DNA of 64,000 nt from JAHZFN01 sp965149945 (GTDB lineage: Bacteria; Bacillota; Dehalobacteriia; UBA4068; UBA4997), in assembly GCA_965149945.1 (NCBI GenBank), contig CBCTTQ010000005.1:11888-75887 (forward strand), written 5' to 3'. The position numbers and the translations under genes are program-made. Positions within the stretch are counted from its first letter, which is position 1; each line of letters opens with the position of its first letter. Below the pieces are notes generated by a model. That model saw only the letters and a list, made by a program, of their open reading frames with translations, was not told where the DNA came from and searched no databases. Shown piece by piece: positions 43,610 to 51,576 of the stretch.

Positions 43610-44695
43610 TTAGTCCCAAGGATCTTCGTAGTCTACACTCATATCAATGATGGCGCCGGTGGTAGCGTTGATTTCAAAATCATATTCTCTGTAGTTATAA
43701 TAGATTTCCACTTCGTAGACCACGCGGCCGTCGTCACGGTCCATGGAGATTTCTACCACATTGGCGGAAGTAGCGCCGGGAACTTTTGCCAGCGCGATGC
43801 TTTGCGCTTTGGACTGGCTGATATAGTCGCCGGTGTTAGCGCCGTTGTTGCTGCCGTTCCAATTTTCAGCGTCAAAGTCATAACTGAGAATCTTACCGCT
43901 TACGGCATCGATTTCATAATCATATTCTCGATTGTCGGTATAGAATTCCACATCGTACACCCAACGACCGTCATCACGATCCAACTTCGCCATCACAAAA
44001 TTCACCTGAGAACTGCTGAGGCCGGCATGGTTCAAGGCAATGCTTTTGGCTTTGGCTTCGCCGATATAATTGCCGGTGCTGCCGTTATTACCGGGGTTTG
44101 TCGGCCAGAAAGTATCCGCGTCGGTTACCAGATTTTCGTCTTTGGTCAGGGTGATGGTTTCGGTAGCGCCGTCCCAATCAACGGTTTTACCCATTAACTG
44201 ACCGATGGCGCGCAGCGGCAGATAAGTAGTGCCTTGGTACAACATGGGGAATACCTGTTTGCCGTTGCCGTCTGTAAAAGTGCAGACAGTGCCTTCCACA
44301 ACAATCGTGAAGTCCTGACGCAGCTGCGCGGAAATGCTGGTCGGTTTGGCATTGTCATCAGGGGTACCCTGTACCGCCGGGGTCTGCCGCTGACCGGCAA
44401 TGGTAATGGTCAACGAGGACTGATCCCAATTCACGTTTTTGCCCATCAATTCGCCGATGGCGCGCAGCGGCAGATAAGTAGTGCCGCGGTAAGAAACGGG
44501 TTGCACTTCATCGCCTTCCGCGTGGAAGAAATCGGTTTTCACACCATCAACAATGATCGTATAAGACGGTACGGTCTGAGCGGTAATGGCAACGACGCCC
44601 GCGCGGGGGGCCGCCAGGGCCATGCCCGCCGTACTGAACAACAGGGACAAACAAAGCACCATTGCCGCTAACACTTGAAATCTCTTTTTTTTCAT
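43610..44695 (-). CDS. Exported protein: two copper-amine-oxidase-N-like repeats plus two PepSY domains
   Basis: 361 residues with a Sec signal peptide (cut near AMALAA, residue 28). Two stalk-like copper amine oxidase N-terminal domains follow, each with the motif GTTYLPLRAIG (near 69 and 155). Two PepSY domains follow (about 210-280 and 290-355), each with an AKSIAL-type helix, a DxDDGRxVY turn and ending in DAxxG or NATTG. PepSY domains often inhibit proteases or sense the envelope; no enzyme is implied. The PepSY part is clearly homologous to the lipoprotein at 44775. SD AGGAGG. Confidence 0.85.
   Translation of the reverse strand: MKKKRFQVLAAMVLCLSLLFSTAGMALAAPRAGVVAITAQTVPSYTIIVDGVKTDFFHAEGDEVQPVSYRGTTYLPLRAIGELMGKNVNWDQSSLTITIAGQRQTPAVQGTPDDNAKPTSISAQLRQDFTIVVEGTVCTFTDGNGKQVFPMLYQGTTYLPLRAIGQLMGKTVDWDGATETITLTKDENLVTDADTFWPTNPGNNGSTGNYIGEAKAKSIALNHAGLSSSQVNFVMAKLDRDDGRWVYDVEFYTDNREYDYEIDAVSGKILSYDFDAENWNGSNNGANTGDYISQSKAQSIALAKVPGATSANVVEISMDRDDGRVVYEVEIYYNYREYDFEINATTGAIIDMSVDYEDPWD
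44202..44485 (-). repeat. Intragenic 32-bp identical repeat
   Basis: The 32 bases at 44202-44233 and at 44454-44485 are identical. They encode the LPLRAIG core of the two amine-oxidase-N-like repeats. DNA-level identity exceeds what protein conservation needs, so duplication or conversion is recent. Confidence 0.85.
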
Positions 44696-44774
44696 AAAAT
44701 TACCTCCTCAATTTCCTTCTCAATCTAACCGGAATCCTCTTCTATATTCAATGGTCTATTCCGCCAATCGTGGA

Positions 44775-45392
44775 TTAGTCGCCCCAGCGTTCCGTTTCCC
44801 ATTCTCGAACAGCGCCGCTGTAACCATCGATCGTGAATTCATATTCCATTCCTTCGTAAACGATAGTGCCTTCATATTCCAAACGACCGTCATCATAGTC
44901 CATTTTGAATTCATAAATATCATTGGCAGTCGCGCCGGGAACTTTTTCCAAGGCGATGTTTTTAGCCTGGTCTTCGCTGATGCTGGCTTGGGCGTTTTGA
45001 TTACTCTGGCCGGCGGAAGGAGTTTGAGTAGTCGCCTGCGTATTCTGATCGTCCTGCGTGTTTTGACCGCCCTGCGCGGTGTTCGGATTGTTCATTTCCT
45101 GAGAACCACTGCTGGAAATGATGGTTCCCGTCACAGCGTCGATATCATAATCGTATTCTATACCGTTGAAAATAAATTCCACATCATAATACACCACACC
45201 GTTGTCGCTATCCAATTCTTCACGAACAAAGTTGGCGGCAGACTCATCGGTAATTCCCGCGTCTTCCAACGCAATGGCTCTGGCCGCGTCTGTACCGATA
45301 TAACTGGTTTGCTGAGTGCCGGGCGCCGGCGAACAACCCACCAACGCCAATGTCATCACTGCTACTAAAATCATTCCCAATAATTTTTTCAT
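44775..45392 (-). CDS. PepSY-domain lipoprotein
   Basis: 205 residues, lipobox LALVGC (Cys20). Two PepSY domains (about 28-95 and 135-203) are joined by a low-complexity Gln/Asn/Thr linker of about 45 residues. The motifs ARAIALEDAGI, DSDNGVVYYDVEF and AKNIALEKVPGAT closely match the larger PepSY protein next door. The start is ATG at 45392, nine bases after AAAGG. It is preceded by three regulated promoter modules and the histidine kinase, so it is the likely target of the two-component system, perhaps feeding back on the sensor. Confidence 0.85.
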   Translation of the reverse strand: MKKLLGMILVAVMTLALVGCSPAPGTQQTSYIGTDAARAIALEDAGITDESAANFVREELDSDNGVVYYDVEFIFNGIEYDYDIDAVTGTIISSSGSQEMNNPNTAQGGQNTQDDQNTQATTQTPSAGQSNQNAQASISEDQAKNIALEKVPGATANDIYEFKMDYDDGRLEYEGTIVYEGMEYEFTIDGYSGAVREWETERWGD

Positions 45393-45562
45393 TTTTCTCA
45401 TCCTTTCTCAAATCCTGTCTTGATTTTATTTAAATTGATTATCCATTTTCATGTTCAAAATTGCATTCTTGTTTTTGCTTTTCCGTTGCTCATTTTCATC
45501 GACACGGGGAAATCTGTCTTCCTTAACCGCGGCTCGGAGCGCCTTCCCCTTTTGTTGTTTTC

Positions 45563-45595
45563 AGTTTACCCTGTCAAGATGAAACTTACATGAAA
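45563..45595 (-). promoter_or_regulatory. Operator/promoter module C (nearest the PepSY lipoprotein)
   Basis: Minus strand: TTTCAT, five bases, TTTCAT, ten bases, TAAACTGA. The 11-bp direct repeat is typical of OmpR/PhoB-family response regulator sites, and the TAAACT can be a -10. Confidence 0.7.
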
Positions 45596-45640
45596 TAAAC
45601 AATTTTTTTTATTTTTCAACTCTTCTTTCTTCGCGTATTC

Positions 45641-45673
45641 AGCATAATCGATGAAAATGAAACTCCCATGAAA
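45641..45673 (-). promoter_or_regulatory. Operator/promoter module B
   Basis: Same layout as module C: TTTCAT-N5-TTTCAT-N10-TATGCTGA on the minus strand, exactly 78 bp upstream of it. Confidence 0.7.
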
Positions 45674-45718
45674 ATCTAAAAAAGATTTGCCTTTGCCAGT
45701 TCCTTCAGGCTGGTACTC

Positions 45719-45751
45719 AGTTTACCGCCTGAAAATGAAATTTACATGAAA
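45719..45751 (-). promoter_or_regulatory. Operator/promoter module A (nearest the kinase)
   Basis: Same layout: TTTCAT-N5-TTTCAT-N10-TAAACTGA on the minus strand, exactly 78 bp upstream of module B and 27 bp after the kinase stop. Between A and B the minus strand has an AAATCT/AGATTT hairpin. Confidence 0.7.
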
Positions 45752-45777
45752 GTCTAAAAAATTATTTTACGCCGTCC

Positions 45778-47118
45778 TTATCCTTCTTTCCACAGCGGTA
45801 AATGCAAGGTAAAGATGCTGCCCAATCCCAAAGTACTGTCCACTGTCATACGACCGCCATGGAGATGGGCAATTTTATCCACCATCGCCAACCCCAGTCC
45901 GGTACCGCCTCCGGCATTTCGGGATTGATCCACTTGATAAAACCGTTGAAAGATTTTTTCCTGCTGTTCCGGAGCAATCCCGATGCCGTAATCTTGCACC
46001 GAAAGGAGAATCTCCTGTTCCGAACGGCGCAGCGAAACGGAGACGGGCGCTTCCTTTCCACCGTATTTCATGGCGTTTTCCAGCAAGTTTTCCAATAGAC
46101 GAGTAAACAACACCGCGTCCACGTTAGCCATTACAGAAGGTTCTAACAACAGCCGCAGTTGTATTTCTTCTTCCGCGAAATCCTCACAAATTTGCTCTAC
46201 CAATTCCGTTAAATTCAGCGGCGCCAAATGCGCGGTTTCCGTCCCCTGATCCAGACGAGTCATCCGCAGCAATTCAGCAATCAACAAAGACATTCGCTCC
46301 GCCTGCCGCTGAATCATGGCGACGCTTTCCCGACATTCTTCCGGTGTTTCATCATATTTCAGAGAATAGTCGCAAGCCCCCAAAATAACGGAAACGGGAG
46401 TGCGCAGCTCATGAGAAGCATCCGCGGTAAACTGCTTTTCCGCCTCAAAAGAATCCTCTAAACGGGACACCATTTTATTAAAAGTGGTTGTCAGCCGACT
46501 GAATTCCGCCTGACTGTCGGAAGCGGGAATTCGCGCGGAAAGATCCGCCGTCTCACTGATTTCCTCCGCGGTAGAGACAATCTGTTCCAACGGACGAAAA
46601 GCGCGGCGCACAATCAGATAGCCGCCTAAGCCCGTCAACAAAATGAACACTGGCATAATAACGGAAGCCGCCAAAACCAAACCCCACACTTCCTCCTGAT
46701 GAATAGCGGGACTGTTCATGACGCCCCGCACCCAGAAGCTGCTGTCCCAGCCCTGCGGCACTCGCAGATCAAAGACCAAATAGGGGTCAACATTTTGGAT
46801 AACACCGTTTTCAAAGGCGATATCTCCCTCAAAACCCAGCGGTACCTGTCCCGCCTGCAGCGCCTGATCCGCGTTATATACCAAAATATAAACGCCGTTC
46901 CTATAAAAAGAAAGACCATCGTCAATCTGCAAAGTATCCCCCTCCAGATGAATATAGTCCAAACTTTCCCGTACCGTCTGATCCAGCTGATCCATAGCGG
47001 TCTGATTGATGACATTATTACTGATTCCCAGCATAAACGCGAAAACCAGCCCCGTCATGACCAACATCAACAAAACATACCAGACGGTAATTTTCATTTT
47101 GATTGATAGCTTCTTCAT
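45778..47118 (-). CDS. Sensor histidine kinase
   Basis: 446 residues. Two membrane helices (about 10-30 and 155-180) flank an extracellular sensor of about 120 residues. Then come HAMP, the dimerisation domain with phospho-accepting H236 (ASHELRTPVSV) and the ATPase domain with N box LLENAMKYG, G1 DYGIGIAP and G2 GGGTGLGLAMV. It phosphorylates the response regulator encoded 155 bases upstream. Its stop is followed by the three TTTCAT modules and the PepSY lipoprotein. Confidence 0.94.
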   Translation of the reverse strand: MKKLSIKMKITVWYVLLMLVMTGLVFAFMLGISNNVINQTAMDQLDQTVRESLDYIHLEGDTLQIDDGLSFYRNGVYILVYNADQALQAGQVPLGFEGDIAFENGVIQNVDPYLVFDLRVPQGWDSSFWVRGVMNSPAIHQEEVWGLVLAASVIMPVFILLTGLGGYLIVRRAFRPLEQIVSTAEEISETADLSARIPASDSQAEFSRLTTTFNKMVSRLEDSFEAEKQFTADASHELRTPVSVILGACDYSLKYDETPEECRESVAMIQRQAERMSLLIAELLRMTRLDQGTETAHLAPLNLTELVEQICEDFAEEEIQLRLLLEPSVMANVDAVLFTRLLENLLENAMKYGGKEAPVSVSLRRSEQEILLSVQDYGIGIAPEQQEKIFQRFYQVDQSRNAGGGTGLGLAMVDKIAHLHGGRMTVDSTLGLGSIFTLHLPLWKEG

Positions 47119-47272
47119 AGCCGTATTTCCTTTTATCCAATTATCTGATTTTTTCGCGAACGTTTTTGCAAATTTCTTTGCCGCCGACGTGGATTTGGGG
47201 TTTAAGCGGCATCGGCAGACGCTTCATTCTCAAGCGTACCGTCAGCGACTTTTGCCAAAATTTGAAAAAGGC

Positions 47273-47962
47273 TCATTTTTTCTCCTCAGCAGATTTCTGC
47301 CGCAATACCCAGCCCGATCCCCGTATGGTGTGAATCAATTTATCCGGGCGCGATCCGTCCACTTTTTTGCGCAATTTACTCATATACACATCCACATTGT
47401 TGGAACTGCCGGAATACTCGTAATTCCAAATGCGATCTTCGATCTGCTGACGGGAAAGCACCGTATTCTGGTTGTGCATCATATATTCCAAAATAGCGAA
47501 TTCTTTGGGCAGTAACTGAATCTCCTCACCGTTTCGCGTCACACGGTGACTTTTGATATCCAGCTGCAAATCCCCGATGGTCAGCAAATTGCTGTGGCGA
47601 CCTGCCTGCTTCCGGGTGAGTACCCGAATCCGCGCCAGCAATTCCTCAAAACTAAACGGCTTAATCAAATAATCATCCGCACCCAAATCCAGTCCTTTAA
47701 CCCGATCATCAATGCTGTCGCGTGCCGTCAGCAGTAACACCGGCGTTTCCACGCCACGGTTTCTCAAATGAGAAAGAAGAGAAAACCCATCCAGCTTCGG
47801 CATCATCACGTCCAGCAAAAGGACATCATACTCGGCGCCGTCCAGATAATACTGGGCTTCCTCTCCATCAAAACAGCCGTCCACACTGTATCCGGCCTTG
47901 GTCAGCGTTTTCACAATCAAGCGGTTCATGTCCCGTTCGTCTTCGACAACCAGTACCCGCAT
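47273..47962 (-). CDS. OmpR-family response regulator
   Basis: 229 residues. Receiver domain with acidic pair VEDERD, phospho-acceptor D51 in LLLDVMMPKLDG and the KPF lysine in YLIKPFSFEELLARI. The winged-helix DNA-binding domain (about 130-225) has LLPKEFAILEYMM and the recognition helix region NVDVYMSKLRKKV. It should bind 11-bp direct repeats, as found at 45563-45751. The start is ATG at 47962 after GGAGGGAG. No such repeats are seen at its own promoter, so it does not obviously control itself. Confidence 0.95.
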   Translation of the reverse strand: MRVLVVEDERDMNRLIVKTLTKAGYSVDGCFDGEEAQYYLDGAEYDVLLLDVMMPKLDGFSLLSHLRNRGVETPVLLLTARDSIDDRVKGLDLGADDYLIKPFSFEELLARIRVLTRKQAGRHSNLLTIGDLQLDIKSHRVTRNGEEIQLLPKEFAILEYMMHNQNTVLSRQQIEDRIWNYEYSGSSNNVDVYMSKLRKKVDGSRPDKLIHTIRGSGWVLRQKSAEEKK

Positions 47963-48001
47963 CTTGCTCCCTCCAATCCAAAAAAATCTGAACCTATCCC
48001 C

Positions 48002-48030
48002 AGTATAATCCAATTCAAATGTACTGTCAA
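48002..48030 (-). promoter_or_regulatory. Sigma-A promoter for the two-component operon
   Basis: Minus-strand TTGACA (48025-48030) and TATACT (48002-48007) with a 17-bp spacer. Confidence 0.87.
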
Positions 48031-48090
48031 TGCTGTTTCAAAGCCTTTCTGAAATCCTCCTTTCGAGGATCCGCGCTCTCCGCCATTTCC

Positions 48091-48129
48091 AAAAAGAAAC
48101 CGCCGTTTTCTCAAAAAATTCCACGGCGG
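48091..48129 (-). terminator. Intrinsic terminator, second of a pair
   Basis: CCGCCGT/ACGGCGG stem (48100-48106 with 48123-48129 on the plus strand), then UUUCUUUUU on the minus strand. Confidence 0.7.
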
Positions 48130-48205
48130 CAACACAAGATTATTCTTTCCTCCCGGATGAGGTTTGTTCTCTTTTCTCAAATGGCAAAATAAAAAACGAC
48201 AGTTG

Positions 48206-48242
48206 AAAAAAGCACCGAAAAAAATAACTTTTTCGATGCTTT
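48206..48242 (-). terminator. Intrinsic terminator, first after the small membrane protein gene
   Basis: A 14-bp stem (48209-48222 with 48229-48242, one G-U pair), AT-rich at the loop, with a minus-strand U run. Confidence 0.75.
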
Positions 48243-48317
48243 CATCCAGCACATCCCGAATCTCCTCCCCATTTCCTTTCCTTTTTTCGGAAAGACAGAC
48301 AATTCGGCGCGCCGTAT

Positions 48318-48818
48318 CTATGATGATCTTCCTCGATGCGAGAAAGCGGTTTTCTCCTTATCACGAAGAGAATGACGCACCAGGCAATGCACCACTCCCA
48401 ACAAGCAAAGCAGAATAAAAATCAATCCTCCCCAAAACAACATGATTTCTTTTTGTTCGGCAGCTTCCAGCAACTGTGTGGCTTCGGATAATTCTTCTGC
48501 CGAAAGCTCTTGAATCGAGCCGGGATGCGCTTGCACCATCTCCGTAATCCCGTCGATGGTCTCCGCGCTGATCCCTAATGCCTCTAACTGTGCCACCGCT
48601 TGTTGATCCAGCTGTCCGTTCGGCAGCCGGGAAAGAATTTGCTGCACTTGCGCCATCACTTCCGGCTCAAAAATATCTACGCTTTCCTCCGCGGATTCTT
48701 CCGCCGCCAACCCTGTCAACGGCTCACAACAATAACACCACGTGCCGAAAATCACGACGACAAACAGCATCCACCAGAAGACGCGCTGTTTTTTCAGCAA
48801 ATTTCTCGTGTCCTTCAT
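48318..48818 (-). CDS. Small exported or membrane protein, unknown
   Basis: 166 residues. A membrane/signal segment (about 12-38, WWMLFVVVIFGTWCYCCEPL) is followed by an acidic, Gln/Leu-rich region of about 75 residues (VQQILSRLPNGQLDQQAVAQLEALGI; IQELSAEELSEATQLLEAAE). A second membrane helix (about 124-146) and a short basic tail end it. Two membrane spans with an external helical domain are likely. I recognise no family. SD GGGAGG precedes the ATG by eight bases. It stands alone between a terminator pair and a divergent mtnA. Confidence 0.65.
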   Translation of the reverse strand: MKDTRNLLKKQRVFWWMLFVVVIFGTWCYCCEPLTGLAAEESAEESVDIFEPEVMAQVQQILSRLPNGQLDQQAVAQLEALGISAETIDGITEMVQAHPGSIQELSAEELSEATQLLEAAEQKEIMLFWGGLIFILLCLLGVVHCLVRHSLRDKEKTAFSHRGRSS

Positions 48819-49128
48819 ACCACATTCCTCCCAAAGAAGCCGCTTTTTGAGCCGTATCCGCTTCTCTTTTTTCGGGATATCGCGGTTTTTTGCTTCTTTG
48901 TTTTTTTCATTGTACCATTTTTCATACCCTGTTTATTACGCTCCGCGTTCTTTATATTTTTTAATTTTGCGGACCGCGCTTATTATCCATTGCGTTTACT
49001 CTTCAACTTTTTATAATTTTTTTTTTGCGGATCCCGTTTCACTGTTCTCTCTGTTCGTTTTTATTGTACTGAAGCAATGTGACAGCGGGGAATCGATTCT
49101 TGTGAAGAATTTTTGAACTTATGATGAA
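48819..49128. other. AT-rich gap between divergent genes
   Basis: Holds no gene. Only a weak minus-strand TACAAT near 48915 might serve the small membrane protein; the mtnA promoter begins at 49129. Confidence 0.45.
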
Positions 49129-49157
49129 TTGTCAAATTCTTTATCATCTTGTATAAT
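49129..49157 (+). promoter_or_regulatory. Sigma-A promoter for mtnA
   Basis: TTGTCA (49129-49134), 17 bp, TATAAT (49152-49157). Confidence 0.85.
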
Positions 49158-49206
49158 AAAAGAAGAAAGGAGCTGCCCAAACGACAATGGGGCAGAAAAG
49201 AATTTT

Positions 49207-50292
49207 ATGAATCAACACATCCTTACCCATTACGATCTGCTGGCAACGGAAACCGTTGCCTTTTCCGCTGACGGCGACGCCTTGACCATCCTCGATCAAA
49301 GCCGCCTGCCCAATGAAATTGTGCTGCTGGATTTGACAACACCGGAGGAAATTTGGAAAGCCATCCATACACTGCAAGTTCGAGGGGCCCCCGCCATCGG
49401 GGTAGCCGCCGCCATCGGCATGGCGGTAACAGCGGCTGCCATTCCCGCGCGGGACTTTGCGGAATTTTGGCGGGAATTTCAGCGGCAAAAAAACTATCTC
49501 GCCACCGCCCGACCGACCGCGGTCAATCTTTTTTGGGCGCTGGAGCAAATGGAACAGGTGGTACGGACTGAACAAAACGCCCCTGTTCCCCAAATCAAAA
49601 TCGCCTTGCGTGAAGCCGCCGAAACCATTAAAAATCAAGACATCGCCACCTGTCGCGCCATCGGGGAACATGGGTTCCCTTTGATTCAAAACTGCCGCCG
49701 TCTGCTCACCCACTGCAACGCGGGGCAATTGGCCACGGTGAAATACGGCACGGCGCTGGCGCCCATCTACATTGCCAAAGAGCGCGGATTCACCCTGGAA
49801 GTTTTTTCAGACGAGACAAGACCGCTGCTGCAAGGCGCCCGTCTGACCGCCTTTGAGCTAACGGCGGCGGGGATTCCCACCACCACCCTTTGCGACAACA
49901 TGGCGGCAGGTTTAATGGCCGAAGGCAAAATTGACGCCGTCTTGGTGGGGGCGGACCGCATCGCCGCCAACGGTGACACCGCTAACAAAATCGGCACCTT
50001 GGGGGTGGCGGTGCTGGCGCGTCATTTTCGCGTCCCCTTTTATGTCTGCGCTCCCACCAACACCATTGATTTTCAAACACCGACCGGGGAAGAAATTCCC
50101 ATCGAAGAACGAAGCGAGGCGGAAGTCCGTTCTCTTTGGTACCGGCGACCCATGGTTCCCGCGGCGGCCAAAATCTATAATCCCGCCTTTGATGTTACGC
50201 CGGCGGATTTGATTACCGCCATCATCACGGAAAAAGGCGTTTTCTCGCCCAGAGAATTATCCCGTCTCACAGAAAGGAGGGTCACGCCATGA
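49207..50292 (+). CDS. mtnA: S-methyl-5-thioribose-1-phosphate isomerase
   Basis: 361-residue eIF2B-alpha-like aldose-ketose isomerase. Motifs are the substrate loop QVRGAPAIGVAAA (near 58-70), the catalytic Cys in LTHCNAGQLATVKYGTAL and the catalytic Asp in LVGADRIAANGDTANKIGT. It turns 5-methylthioribose-1-P (or 5-deoxyribose-1-P) into the ribulose form. The start is ATG at 49207. The good SD AAAGGAG lies far upstream (about 34 bases), separated by a CTGCCC/GGGCAG hairpin and a seven-codon frame MGQKRIL. Its stop overlaps the aldolase start (ATGA). The pair is visibly richer in G+C than its surroundings. Confidence 0.9.
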   Translation: MNQHILTHYDLLATETVAFSADGDALTILDQSRLPNEIVLLDLTTPEEIWKAIHTLQVRGAPAIGVAAAIGMAVTAAAIPARDFAEFWREFQRQKNYLATARPTAVNLFWALEQMEQVVRTEQNAPVPQIKIALREAAETIKNQDIATCRAIGEHGFPLIQNCRRLLTHCNAGQLATVKYGTALAPIYIAKERGFTLEVFSDETRPLLQGARLTAFELTAAGIPTTTLCDNMAAGLMAEGKIDAVLVGADRIAANGDTANKIGTLGVAVLARHFRVPFYVCAPTNTIDFQTPTGEEIPIEERSEAEVRSLWYRRPMVPAAAKIYNPAFDVTPADLITAIITEKGVFSPRELSRLTERRVTP

Positions 50293-50936
50293 ATTATCCC
50301 GACCCACAGGAAGCCGCGGCCGCCATTCTGCACTTCGGTAAACGGTTGGACGAACGACAAATGATCGCCGCCAATGATGGGAATCTTTCCGTCCGCATTG
50401 GGGAAAACGCGGTTCTCATCACTCCCTCCGGCCTCCCGAAAGGCGAATTAAAACAAGAACAATTGGTCACCGTGGATTTACGGGGAAATCAAAAAGGCGG
50501 CCTCGGAATACCCTCTTCCGAAACCGCCATGCATCTGAAAATTTACCGAGAAAATCCTCAAGTGGGCGGTGTCTGCCATGCCCATCCGGTTTTCGCTACA
50601 GCGCTGGCGGCGGCGGGGCAATCCCTGGAAACGCCGCTGCTGACAGAAAATGTCATCGGTCTGGGACCCATTCCTTTGGCGCCTTACGCTACTCCCGGCA
50701 CCGAGGAAGTGCCCGCTTCCATCGCGCCCTTTCTCCAAACCCATAAAGGCGCGCTGTTGGCCAATCACGGCGCGCTGGCCTGGGGCAAAGATTTGGCACA
50801 GGCTTATTATCGCCTGGAGACGATGGAGCACACCGCCAAAATTCATATCCTCGCCCGTTTTTTGCTGGAAACCCCTCGAGAACTGACTCCGGAACAGTTG
50901 GAAAAATTGGCGCCTTTCATCGGCCGTTTTGATTGA
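50289..50936 (+). CDS. Class II aldolase/adducin family protein, MtnB-like or fuculose-phosphate-aldolase-like
   Basis: 215 residues. Zn-dependent class II fold: ANDGNLSVRIGENAVLITPSG, the SSE motif (IPSSETAMHLKIY), the metal histidines in CHAHPVFATAL and LLANHGALAWG. Next to mtnA there are two readings: methylthioribulose-1-P dehydratase (MtnB) of methionine salvage, or the aldolase of the DHAP shunt, which splits the (deoxy)ribulose-1-P to DHAP plus an aldehyde. No mtnC/D/K/N or phosphorylase is seen nearby, which favours the shunt. Not decided by sequence alone. Confidence 0.82.
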   Translation: MNYPDPQEAAAAILHFGKRLDERQMIAANDGNLSVRIGENAVLITPSGLPKGELKQEQLVTVDLRGNQKGGLGIPSSETAMHLKIYRENPQVGGVCHAHPVFATALAAAGQSLETPLLTENVIGLGPIPLAPYATPGTEEVPASIAPFLQTHKGALLANHGALAWGKDLAQAYYRLETMEHTAKIHILARFLLETPRELTPEQLEKLAPFIGRFD

Positions 50937-51173
50937 TCCTTTGACAAATTCTCCAAGCAACCGTTTCTCGGTATTGATTCCGTAAAAAAGAGTCCGTAAG
51001 ACTGCCGTTATAATCAAACACTTTCCTATTGCTTTATATTTTCATTTCCGCATCAAAAAAACAGCAGACATCATTTGTTCAACATCTAATCCATAAAAGT
51101 ATTAAAAATTTCATATTTATAAATTTATGCCTTTTTTAATATTTCAAAATGAAATAAAAAATTCGAAAAAGCC
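50937..51173. other. AT-rich spacer
   Basis: No gene and no convincing terminator after the aldolase gene. It is simply AT-rich before the riboswitch promoter. Confidence 0.4.
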
Positions 51174-51202
51174 TTGAAAATAACATACATTTCTGTTATT
51201 AT
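51174..51202 (+). promoter_or_regulatory. Sigma-A promoter of the cobalamin riboswitch transcript
   Basis: TTGAAA (51174-51179), 17 bp, TATTAT (51197-51202). The transcript would begin a few bases before the riboswitch. Confidence 0.82.
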
Positions 51203-51225
51203 CATAGTAGTTCAATCAAATATCT

Positions 51226-51421
51226 CCAGTGTGTCCCACATAGCGTATAGCTATATGGGGTGAAAAGGGAATCAGGTGAGAAACCTGAACGGTACTGCCG
51301 CTGTATACGCCAAATGTTCATACTTATCGGTGAAAGTCGGTCACTGGGAAACCGGGAAGGCAAAGTATAGGACGCAGAAACAATTTACTCTATAAGGCGT
51401 GAGTCAGAAGACCTGCATTGG
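51226..51421 (+). ncRNA. Cobalamin (adenosylcobalamin-family) riboswitch
   Basis: The core is clear: GGTGAAAAGGGAA, AGGTGAGAAACCT, ACGGTACTGCCGCTGTA, then CACTGGGAAACCGGGAAGGC and the B12 box AGTCAGAAGACCTGCA (51402-51417), which matches the consensus rAGYCMGGAGACCkGCc apart from one or two tolerated positions. CCAGTG (51226-51231) pairs with CATTGG (51416-51421) as the closing P1 helix. It lies upstream of the giant surface-protein gene, with two terminators in between, so regulation by transcription termination on B12 binding is the natural reading. Confidence 0.95.
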
Positions 51422-51437
51422 TACTATATTCATCAAA

Positions 51438-51463
51438 AAACGCTGCAACTACAGTGTTTTTTT
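51438..51463 (+). terminator. Terminator 1 downstream of the riboswitch
   Basis: AAACGCTG (51438-51445), loop CAACTA, CAGTGTTT (51452-51459), then a T run. Likely the ligand-controlled expression platform. Confidence 0.82.
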
Positions 51464-51496
51464 ATGTTACCAAAATGCGTAACCACAGAAATACAG

Positions 51497-51536
51497 CTGT
51501 GGCATAAGAGAAATTCTCTTATGCCACAGTTTTTTT
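51497..51536 (+). terminator. Terminator 2, just before the giant gene
   Basis: A perfect 14-bp stem (51497-51510 with 51516-51529), loop AAATT, then seven T. CCACAG at 51483-51488 can pair with CTGTGG at 51497-51502 and would compete with the stem. Confidence 0.9.
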
Positions 51537-51576
51537 ATAAACATAAAAAAGGATAACAAAAGAAAGGAGAAAAATC

